5,701 nt of DNA from an uncultured beta proteobacterium (lineage in GTDB: Bacteria; Pseudomonadota; Gammaproteobacteria; Burkholderiales; Burkholderiaceae_C), in the NCBI GenBank assembly GCA_903927495.1, contig CAIYNH010000083.1, positions 1 to 5,701 on the forward strand. Direction: 5' to 3'. Shown one piece after another: positions 1 through 5,701 of this stretch; position 1 is the stretch's first letter; every line of letters begins with the position of its first letter. Both the position numbers and the translations under genes were made by a program. The notes below the pieces were generated by a model. The model had not been told where the DNA came from, did not search any database, and was given only the letters and a program-made list of their open reading frames with translations.

Positions 1-57
1 CCAAAGCCAAAGTCCTTTGTCGGTGCGTCAAGTTCACCAATAGCCAAGCTTGAGTAA
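1..57 (+). CDS. Alternative: 3' tail of a convergent plus-strand gene (partial, unrecognised)
   Basis: Plus-strand frame 1 is open from the window edge for 18 codons, ends in SSSPIAKLE and stops at TAA (55-57). This would be the C-terminal tail of a gene convergent with the large minus-strand gene, with 31 bp between the two stop codons and no visible terminator. The piece is too short to identify a family. It overlaps the minus-strand ATGA candidate, and probably at most one of the two is real. An open run of this length has little statistical weight on its own. It is listed because a tail-to-tail arrangement is as plausible here as a co-directional downstream gene. Confidence 0.2.
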   Translation, partial: PKPKSFVGASSSPIAKLE

Positions 58-92
58 ATGATTCCTCCACTGCGGGCTGTTGTAAATTTCAT
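1..92 (-). CDS. Possible 5' end of a downstream gene overlapping the phosphodiesterase stop (partial, unrecognised)
   Basis: An ATG on the minus strand (92-90) overlaps the TGA stop of the large GGDEF/EAL gene (91-89) in an ATGA arrangement, which is typical of translationally coupled genes. The frame stays open for the remaining 30 codons to the window edge and begins MKFTTARSGGIIYSSLAIGE. I do not recognise the product, and no domain can be assigned from so short a piece. No Shine-Dalgarno sequence is visible before the ATG, so translation would depend on coupling. The support is weak. About 30 open codons are expected fairly often by chance, the other minus frame here is also open, and a plus-strand frame competes for the same bases. 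Third-position GC is low (about 40%) in both candidate strands, so it does not decide between them. Confidence 0.25.
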   Translation of the reverse strand, partial: MKFTTARSGGIIYSSLAIGELDAPTKDFGF

Positions 93-3000
93 GCGACACG
101 GTTGGCATAAGCCGCAAAATCAGCAAGTGGCAGCGGCCGGCTAAACAAATAGCCCTGATAGGCATGGCAACCCTGGCGCGCCAGTACATCGCGCTGAGCG
201 GCCAACTCAACGCCCTCCGCAATCACCGTCAACCCCAGGCTTTCAGCCAGCACAATCACCATTTTGGCAATTGCTGCGTCGTTGGGGTCGGTCAAAATAT
301 TGCGCACAAAGCTTTGGTCAATCTTGAGTTGATCGAGTGGTAGCCGCTTGAGATACGTCAGCGATGAATAGCCTGTTCCAAAATCATCCAATGAAAACCC
401 AACCCCTTTGATCTTCAGTGCATTCATCTTGACGATCGTCCCTTGTACATCGTCTACCAGCAGACTCTCCGTAAGCTCCAACTTCAATCGCTTTGGGTTG
501 GCACCAGTGCGTTTCAGCACATCCAGCACCAAAGCCACAAAATCATCCTGATGAAACTGGCGTGCACTGACATTCACCGCCATCGTCAGATCTGCCAGCG
601 CGGGTTGCACAGACCATGCAGCCAACTGGGTGCAGGCCACCTCCAAAACCCATTGTCCCAAAGGCAAAATCAGGCCAGTCTCTTCAGCCAAAGGAATGAA
701 CTCCGCCGGTGACACCAGCCCGCGCAGCGGGTGCTGCCAGCGCACTAAAGCCTCAACCCCGGTCAGACGTCCATCCCCCACCACTTGCGCCTGGTAATAA
801 AGGGCAAACTGGGCATTGGCAATGGCATCGCGCAAATCATCTTCCAGCGCAGCCCGGGCGCTGACTTTGTCCTGCATTTGAGGATCAAAGAAGCGAATCG
901 CATTGCGCCCGACGGCTTTGGCCTGGTACATGGCAAGTTCGGCCCGCTTCAATGGTTCATCGCTGCGTTCATTTACCACACCATCACCATACAAGGTGAT
1001 TCCGATGCTGGACGTGCTGCGGTGCTCATAATTGTTGAGCTGGTAAGTTTGGCTTAGCGCCAGTCGGATTTTCTCACCTACTGATTCAGCCTGACTGGCC
1101 GCGTCGAGGGCGTGCTCTCCCAGGTCTTCCAGAATCACAGCAAACTTGTCGCCACCCAAATGGGCCACAGTGTCGCCCTCGCGCACGCTGGCGCTTAAAC
1201 GACGCGCCACTTTAACCAATAACAAATCACCCTGGACATGCCCCAAGGTTTCGTTGAGCATCTTGAAATTGTCCAAATCAATGTACAACAAGGCCCCCCG
1301 ACGCTTGTGGCGCAAACTCGCCGTCAGCGCCTGCGCCAACCGATCCATCAGCAAGCGCCTATTCGGCAGATGCGTCAAAGGGTCATAAAAGGCGAGTTTC
1401 TCAATTTGCTCCTCTGCAGTCTTGCGCAAAGTAATATCAGAAAATGCAGCCACGTAATGAGTTACATTCCCGGCTAAATTTTTCACGGCGCTCATGGTCA
1501 ACCAGCTCGGGTAAACCTCTCCATTTTTTCGCCGATTCCAGATTTCTCCCTGCCAGGCACCTGCTTCCACAAGGCTCGCCCACATGGTTCTGTAAAAACC
1601 CGCATCCTGACGACCAGAACTGAATAGTCTGGGGTTTTGACCCACCACTTCATTGACCTCGTAGCCCGTGATTTCGGTACAGGCCTGGTTGACCCGCAAC
1701 ACCACACTGTCTGCGTCGGTAATGAACATGCCTTGCTGCGACTCAAAGGCGGTAGCCGCTATACGCAACTCGGCATCAGACAACTGCGCAGAACGTAAGT
1801 AATGAATCACCGCCCAAGCCGCCAGCATCAGCATGCTGCCGGCTGATGAGAGTAAAAAGAACAGCCAGTTCCGCTCACTGTGAAAGCGTCCCAACTCAGA
1901 CAATCCCCGCTCGGCATGCACCGCAATGCCATCTTCGGACAAAGTCGTGACCGCCATCACCACGGGCTCGTGGCTTCCTTCGAGCAACACGGCATCAGAC
2001 GACATGGCTAGATTCCAAGGCTTGATCTGAAGGGGGTCAAATACCTCACGTCCGTACAGTTTCACCCGTTTCTGTGGAGGCCAACTCTGAATTTCGGCCC
2101 CTGGCAATGCCCGAAATTCAAACTCCTTGTGGTGTGACTGGACAATCACACCATTGGCATCCGAAATGAATGCATTCACTGGTTGAGTGAAATAACCCAA
2201 TCGATCGATGTCAATTTTGACTGCGACGACCCCAATAAATCGCCCCTGATCAAGCACCGGGGCCGAATAATACAAACCGGCGATCTTGCTAACCCGGCCA
2301 ACCGCATACTGATGCCCCGACTGACCTGCACGCGCCTGCAAAAAGTAGTCTCGGTCTTTGTAGTTGGTAGCAACAAAACTATCAGTCTGATCAGCATTGC
2401 TGGCCGCAATGCAGTCGCCATTTGCATCCATCAAATAAACCACATCAATTTTGAAGTTACTAGTGGCCAGCGCGAGGTAGCGGTTGACCTGCGCTAGAAC
2501 TGGGTTTTGACTCCATAAAAATTTGCGCTGCGCCAGCGTTAGGTTCATATCTACTGGAACTTTGCTGAAGTCGCGCAACACCCGCTGCGGCATTTCACCA
2601 GCGGCACTGAGTCGTGCTAGACCTCTCAGCAAATGCAATCGCTCGTCAATATTGCTGGCGGTTCGCTGGGCTTGAAGCTGCGCCTGTTTCAACTCATCTT
2701 GCACATAAGTTCGGCTTCGTAGTCGATAGTAATAATCGGCGCTCATCCATGCCACCGTGCACCAGGCAAGCATCAGCAGCATGATCAATTTGTAAGACCG
2801 CCCGAGCACCAGTAAACTCGACTTGCTGACATAACTGACCACAATGGTGAAGACCACCAGCAAGGACGTTGCAATCAATACGATAGAGGCCAGAAAGAAA
2901 CTTGAAACCCCGGAAGGGTCAACGTTACTGACCTCTGTGTCACGTATGAAGTAGGCTGCGGCCATGGCTGTGTAATGCATCCCCGACACTGCCAACCCCA

Positions 3001-3592
3001 ACACCACCGCGCTGATTGGCGTAGCCCATTTGTGCCAGCGTGCTGACCAGGAATGCACCCGAAATTTGATCCAAAGGGCCAGCATTGCCAATGCCACCGC
3101 CACCAGAAAGGATAACAAAAACAACTGCGCATCGTAACTGATCAAACCGTCAAGTCGCATAGCCGTCATGCCAACATAATGCATGGTGCCAATGCCTGCG
3201 CCAAGCAAAAACCCGCCACCGGCAAGATGCTTCAACGAAAGAGTGCGGCGACCGATCACCCGGATGGCCAAAGCGCTTGCAAGTACCCCGGGAATGGTGG
3301 ACAAAAAGGTAAGCGCTGGGTTAAAGCTGCTCTCGCACGGCAAACTAAAAGCCAACATGCCCACAAAGTGCATGGCCCAGATACCACCCCCAAGGCACAA
3401 ACCACCTAATGCGGTCCACAGGTGCTTGATTCGGACTGAAGTTGCCGATGCCATGGGTTGCGTTACCAGCAGCGCTGCGTACGATGCAACTATGGCAACT
3501 GCCACAGACAAACCCACCAGCACCGGATCGTAAAACCCGTGGTACAGCAGGCTGCTCTCTGGCGGTGAAAAAACCAAAAAGGGAAGGTTCAT
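89..3592 (-). CDS. MHYT-dCache-PAS-GGDEF-EAL membrane protein, predicted c-di-GMP phosphodiesterase
   Basis: This 1167-residue inner-membrane protein is predicted to hydrolyse the second messenger c-di-GMP to pGpG in the cytoplasm. Residue numbers count from the ATG at 3592. Residues ~21-255 form a seven-helix MHYT domain with motifs MHFVGM (74), MHYVGM (137) and MHYTAM (205); these His/Met sites are proposed in the family to bind copper and sense a diatomic gas. A further helix (~265-284) leads to a periplasmic dCache sensor (~290-571) resembling the DctB sensor, then a helix (~576-599), PAS (~608-719), GGDEF (~730-901) and EAL (~913-1159). The EAL domain keeps its metal and catalytic residues: E947 (EAL), N1007, E1039, D1069-D1070 (DDFGTG), K1090, E1126 and Q1146. 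The GGDEF signature reads GGDKF (813-817), although the I-site R804-E-G-D807 and metal Asp D772 remain, so cyclase activity is doubtful. An in-frame TTG at 3634 would add 14 residues. The ATG is preferred because the predicted promoter puts the transcript start near 3646 and MHYT proteins usually start shortly before the YDP helix. Substrate class is confident; the ligands are inferred. Confidence 0.96.
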   Translation of the reverse strand: MNLPFLVFSPPESSLLYHGFYDPVLVGLSVAVAIVASYAALLVTQPMASATSVRIKHLWTALGGLCLGGGIWAMHFVGMLAFSLPCESSFNPALTFLSTIPGVLASALAIRVIGRRTLSLKHLAGGGFLLGAGIGTMHYVGMTAMRLDGLISYDAQLFLLSFLVAVALAMLALWIKFRVHSWSARWHKWATPISAVVLGLAVSGMHYTAMAAAYFIRDTEVSNVDPSGVSSFFLASIVLIATSLLVVFTIVVSYVSKSSLLVLGRSYKLIMLLMLAWCTVAWMSADYYYRLRSRTYVQDELKQAQLQAQRTASNIDERLHLLRGLARLSAAGEMPQRVLRDFSKVPVDMNLTLAQRKFLWSQNPVLAQVNRYLALATSNFKIDVVYLMDANGDCIAASNADQTDSFVATNYKDRDYFLQARAGQSGHQYAVGRVSKIAGLYYSAPVLDQGRFIGVVAVKIDIDRLGYFTQPVNAFISDANGVIVQSHHKEFEFRALPGAEIQSWPPQKRVKLYGREVFDPLQIKPWNLAMSSDAVLLEGSHEPVVMAVTTLSEDGIAVHAERGLSELGRFHSERNWLFFLLSSAGSMLMLAAWAVIHYLRSAQLSDAELRIAATAFESQQGMFITDADSVVLRVNQACTEITGYEVNEVVGQNPRLFSSGRQDAGFYRTMWASLVEAGAWQGEIWNRRKNGEVYPSWLTMSAVKNLAGNVTHYVAAFSDITLRKTAEEQIEKLAFYDPLTHLPNRRLLMDRLAQALTASLRHKRRGALLYIDLDNFKMLNETLGHVQGDLLLVKVARRLSASVREGDTVAHLGGDKFAVILEDLGEHALDAASQAESVGEKIRLALSQTYQLNNYEHRSTSSIGITLYGDGVVNERSDEPLKRAELAMYQAKAVGRNAIRFFDPQMQDKVSARAALEDDLRDAIANAQFALYYQAQVVGDGRLTGVEALVRWQHPLRGLVSPAEFIPLAEETGLILPLGQWVLEVACTQLAAWSVQPALADLTMAVNVSARQFHQDDFVALVLDVLKRTGANPKRLKLELTESLLVDDVQGTIVKMNALKIKGVGFSLDDFGTGYSSLTYLKRLPLDQLKIDQSFVRNILTDPNDAAIAKMVIVLAESLGLTVIAEGVELAAQRDVLARQGCHAYQGYLFSRPLPLADFAAYANRVA

Positions 3593-3594
3593 GT

Positions 3595-3629
3595 CGTAAC
3601 ACGCCGCGCACAAATTCTTGCACGTTACG
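3595..3629 (-). promoter_or_regulatory. Predicted mRNA hairpin abutting the phosphodiesterase start codon
   Basis: On the minus-strand transcript, CGTAACGTGC (3629-3620) can pair with GCGTGTTACG (3604-3595). This gives a 10-bp stem with two central G-U wobbles and a 15-nt loop, ending two bases before the ATG at 3592. The two wobble positions are mismatches in the plus-strand RNA, so the fold favours the sense transcript. No Shine-Dalgarno sequence is visible in this leader, so the stem would cover the ribosome entry region and could damp translation. The same bases could instead be an imperfect operator (GTAAC/GTTAC half-sites). The pairing is seen in the sequence; the function is inferred. 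Confidence 0.3.
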
Positions 3630-3652
3630 CACAAGGTTTGTTAGAGCGGCAA

Positions 3653-3680
3653 TTTATATACCGAATGAATAGTTCGTCAA
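3653..3680 (-). promoter_or_regulatory. Predicted sigma70 promoter of the phosphodiesterase gene
   Basis: Reading the minus strand, a -35 box TTGACG (3680-3675) is followed after 16 bp by a -10 box TATAAA (3658-3653), set in an AT-rich run (TATATAAATT). Both hexamers match the sigma70 consensus at five of six positions. The expected transcription start is near 3646, giving a leader of about 54 nt before the ATG at 3592. The upstream TTG at 3634 would then sit only about 11 nt into the transcript, which argues against it as the start. No operator or sigma28/sigma54 element was recognised beside it. Confidence 0.55.
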
Positions 3681-3813
3681 TGTAGCAGCTTCGAAACTTC
3701 CATAACTGACAAACATCAAGCAGCACTGAATTTGACTTTCATCAGGGCCAAGATTGCCAGCAAAGAGCCAGGCCAAGAGGGCTAATTGAGGTAATAATTT
3801 GACCCCCTACTTC

Positions 3814-3817
3814 AAGG
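3814..3817 (+). promoter_or_regulatory. Weak Shine-Dalgarno of the chemoreceptor gene
   Basis: AAGG lies nine bases before the ATG at 3827, in the context TTCAAGGTCGTCGCAA. It is a short but correctly placed match to the 16S anti-SD sequence and supports this ATG. The next in-frame ATG (GMNKS, residue 32) would delete the first transmembrane helix. The rest of the region back to 3681 shows no convincing promoter for this gene. Confidence 0.4.
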
Positions 3818-3826
3818 TCGTCGCAA

Positions 3827-5596
3827 ATGAATCAACTGAAAATTTCTACCCGTCTGGTGCTCCTTTTGAGTGTACTGGGCGCGTTGCTGATGCTTATTGG
3901 CAGTTTTGGCCTGTATGGCATGAACAAGAGCGATAAGGCACTGGAGTCGGTTTACCTTGATCGCACCTTGCCGATTCAGCAACTCAGTGAAATCGAGTAC
4001 CTGATGATTCGCAGCCGCTTGGTCATTGCCAACGCCCTGATTGAAAAAACCCCTGAACGCAGCGCCAAGTCAATCGCCGAAGTTGAAACCAATATTGTGA
4101 TCACCGGCAAGACCTGGGATTCCTACATAGCCACCACCTTGACACCAGAAGAGGCTGTGATGGCAAAGAAATTCATTGAAAAGCGCAAGAGCTTTGTGCA
4201 AGAAGGCTTGCAACCCGCACTGGTTGCCCTGCGTGCCAATGATTACACACAGACCCAGTTGCTGGTGATTGAAAAAATTCGTCCTCTTTTTGACGGCGCT
4301 CGTGACGAACTGACACCGCTCATCAAACTCCAGATAGATGAAGCAAAAAAGGAATTTGAAGCTGCCGAAGCAAGCTTCAAAAACGTCCGAATTCTCTCTA
4401 TCGCATCGATCATTCTGGGCTTGCTGTTTGCTGCCGGTTTTGGCTTCGCGCTGGTACGGTCAATCACGGTTCCGCTGCGTCGGGCAGTCGAGGTGACACA
4501 GGCCATCGCGCAAGGCGATTTGACCCTGACAGTGAACGACAAAGGCAGCGATGAGTTGGCCACGCTGATGCGTGCCGTAACCAACATGCAGCGCAGCCTG
4601 GCAGTTGTGGTCAGCAAGGTACGCCAAGGCTCAGACGGGGTAGCCACCGCCAGCGCCGAAATTGCCCAGGGCAACAATGATTTGAGTGCCCGCACCGAAA
4701 GCCAGGCCAGTGCTCTGGAGCAAACTGCGGCATCGATGGAGCAACTCAGCGCTACCGTCAAACAAAATGCTGATAGCGCGTTACAAGCCAACCAGTTGGC
4801 CATGAGCGCAAGCAATGTTGCGGTCAAAGGCGGTGAAGTAGTGGCGCAGGTGGTCGATACCATGAAGGGCATCAACGATGCCTCGCGCAAAATCAGCGAC
4901 ATCATCAGTGTGATCGACGGCATTGCCTTCCAGACCAACATTCTGGCTCTGAACGCTGCCGTTGAAGCCGCTCGTGCAGGTGAACAGGGGCGCGGTTTTG
5001 CGGTGGTCGCCAGTGAGGTGCGCTCCCTGGCTGGCCGCTCAGCCGAGGCAGCCAAAGAAATCAAAACCCTGATCAACGCCAGCGTAGAACGTGTTGAGCA
5101 AGGTACGGCGCTGGTTGATCAGGCCGGCAGCACTATGACTGAAGTGGTAGGCAGCATCCGCCGGGTCACCGACATCGTCGGCGAAATCAGCGCTGCCAGT
5201 CGTGAGCAAAGCGCCGGTGTCAGCCAAGTAGGTGAAGCTGTCACACAAATGGACCAGGTCACACAGCAAAATGCAGCACTCGTCGAAGAAATGGCCGCTG
5301 CGGCCAGCAGCCTCAAGTCGCAAGCACTGGATCTGGTGCAAACCGTGGCGGTGTTCAAGCTCAGTCCCAATGACATCCACCACGGTGTCGCCTTACCCAC
5401 TGCACCGGTGCGCGCCCACCCCCCCAAACCCAGCACATTCAAAGGTTCGGATCGGCGCGCCGGTGGTGTTCCCAAGGGTGCAGCTGCGCGCACGCCCAGG
5501 CCCACAGCCAAAGCCCCGGCATCTGCCGTCAATCAAATTGCCGCTAAACCGGCGGTTGCACCAGCAGCAGGAAACGACGAGTGGGAAACCTTTTGA
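3827..5596 (+). CDS. Methyl-accepting chemotaxis protein (Tar-like 4HB sensor, HAMP, CheR-docking tail)
   Basis: This 589-residue transmembrane chemoreceptor should sit at the inner membrane and, with CheW, control CheA kinase activity and so flagellar rotation. A short cytoplasmic start precedes TM1 (~9-31). Residues ~32-187 form a periplasmic, mostly helical domain of the four-helix-bundle (Tar/4HB_MCP) type, TM2 spans ~189-210 and HAMP ~211-265 (P216; [10 protein letters not shown]). The long signalling hairpin (~270-512) has the near-invariant tip around [20 protein letters not shown] (363-382) and [14 protein letters not shown]. By alignment to Tsr from memory, the adaptation sites are Q299, Q306 and E488, while the first Tsr site corresponds to S292. 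A flexible Ala/Pro/Lys-rich tether (~513-583) ends in DEWETF, a close match to the NWETF peptide of E. coli Tar and Tsr that docks CheR and CheB. Length and domain order are normal for the family and no frameshift is seen. The ligand cannot be told from the sequence. The gene is divergent from the c-di-GMP phosphodiesterase; no che or flagellar gene is in view. Confidence 0.97.
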   Translation: MNQLKISTRLVLLLSVLGALLMLIGSFGLYGMNKSDKALESVYLDRTLPIQQLSEIEYLMIRSRLVIANALIEKTPERSAKSIAEVETNIVITGKTWDSYIATTLTPEEAVMAKKFIEKRKSFVQEGLQPALVALRANDYTQTQLLVIEKIRPLFDGARDELTPLIKLQIDEAKKEFEAAEASFKNVRILSIASIILGLLFAAGFGFALVRSITVPLRRAVEVTQAIAQGDLTLTVNDKGSDELATLMRAVTNMQRSLAVVVSKVRQGSDGVATASAEIAQGNNDLSARTESQASALEQTAASMEQLSATVKQNADSALQANQLAMSASNVAVKGGEVVAQVVDTMKGINDASRKISDIISVIDGIAFQTNILALNAAVEAARAGEQGRGFAVVASEVRSLAGRSAEAAKEIKTLINASVERVEQGTALVDQAGSTMTEVVGSIRRVTDIVGEISAASREQSAGVSQVGEAVTQMDQVTQQNAALVEEMAAAASSLKSQALDLVQTVAVFKLSPNDIHHGVALPTAPVRAHPPKPSTFKGSDRRAGGVPKGAAARTPRPTAKAPASAVNQIAAKPAVAPAAGNDEWETF

Positions 5597-5629
5597 TTTA
5601 TCTCGGGCAACGTTGGCAAACCCGTCAAT

Positions 5630-5701
5630 TTAGCCGAGTTGCCGCGCAAACTGCAGAGTGTCTGCAGCTTTCAACTGAATCTTGGTTAAAGCACCTGCAC
5701 C
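5630..5701 (-). CDS. 3' end of a convergent minus-strand gene (partial, unrecognised)
   Basis: From the window edge one minus-strand frame is open for 23 codons. It reads protein-like (GALTKIQLKAADTLQFARQLG) and stops at TAA (5632-5630). It would converge with the chemoreceptor gene, leaving 33 bp between the two stop codons. The codons look normal for the neighbourhood, and the amphipathic Lys/Leu/Ala/Gln pattern suggests a C-terminal helix. No family can be named from this fragment. An inverted repeat (5651-5667) lies inside it, so that repeat is more likely coding sequence than a terminator. A short open run can arise by chance, hence the moderate confidence. Confidence 0.45.
   Translation of the reverse strand, partial: GAGALTKIQLKAADTLQFARQLG

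Noticed and set aside
3593..3634. Upstream TTG start adding 14 residues to the phosphodiesterase
   Set aside because: The extension (Cys-rich, MCVTCKNLCAACYD) lies across the predicted hairpin and begins about 11 nt from the expected transcript start without a Shine-Dalgarno sequence. The internal ATG fits the family better.
3732..3757. TTGACT as a -35 box for the chemoreceptor
   Set aside because: At 16-18 bp spacing there is no acceptable -10 box (the sequence there is AGATTGCC). The AT-rich TAATAATTT at 3792 has no -35 box at the right distance.
3761..3787. Possible sigma28 (FliA) promoter, CAAAGAGC-N11-GGCTAATT
   Set aside because: Spacing is right, but only about half of the -35 and fewer than half of the -10 consensus positions match, so it is not distinguishable from chance.
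4243..5076. Long minus-strand ORF (277 codons) inside the chemoreceptor gene
   Set aside because: It is fully antisense to the conserved HAMP and signalling domain. Its product is Arg/Ser/Ala-rich with no recognisable domain, so it is a shadow caused by codon bias.
5608..5615. Perfect 8-bp palindrome CAACGTTG just after the chemoreceptor stop
   Set aside because: It has no loop, so it cannot form an RNA hairpin, and an 8-bp palindrome is not unusual by chance. No known binding site was recognised.
5651..5667. Inverted repeat CTGCAGA-GTG-TCTGCAG, with possible outer pairing AGTTG/CAACT, as a terminator of the chemoreceptor gene
   Set aside because: No T-run follows on either strand, the stem is not GC-rich enough for an intrinsic terminator, and it lies within the probable coding end of the convergent gene.

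Overview
The window looks like chromosomal DNA of a betaproteobacterium, most likely Burkholderiales/Comamonadaceae (a Rhodoferax- or Polaromonas-like organism). This is inferred from the moderate GC content, the wording of the chemoreceptor signalling domain ([32 protein letters not shown]) and its Ala/Pro-rich tail ending in DEWETF. It was not tested by a database search.

Layout: two large, complete, divergently transcribed genes fill the window. On the minus strand, 3592 to 89 encodes a very large membrane c-di-GMP enzyme with the order MHYT (7 TM), TM, periplasmic dCache, TM, PAS, GGDEF, EAL. Its EAL domain keeps every catalytic residue, while its GGDEF motif is degenerate (GGDKF). It is therefore best read as a c-di-GMP phosphodiesterase with three possible sensory inputs. 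On the plus strand, 3827 to 5596 encodes a classical transmembrane methyl-accepting chemotaxis protein with a Tar-like four-helix sensor, HAMP, signalling hairpin and a C-terminal CheR-docking pentapeptide. The 234 bp between the two start codons holds a good sigma70-type promoter for the phosphodiesterase and a hairpin directly upstream of its ATG. No convincing promoter for the chemoreceptor was found.

Edges: the last 72 bases appear to be the 3' end of a minus-strand gene convergent with the chemoreceptor. The first 92 bases are ambiguous. A minus-strand ORF starts in an ATGA overlap with the stop of the phosphodiesterase gene, while a plus-strand frame could equally be the tail of a convergent gene.

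How they fit together: both main proteins are inner-membrane sensors feeding motility decisions, one by lowering c-di-GMP (motile versus sessile), the other by controlling CheA and flagellar rotation. A functional link is an inference from their divergent neighbourhood only. I see no mobile element, CRISPR array, RNA gene or clearly new system here. The most interesting points are the GGDKF/intact-EAL combination, the unusual MHYT plus dCache plus PAS stacking, and the hairpin over the start of the phosphodiesterase gene.
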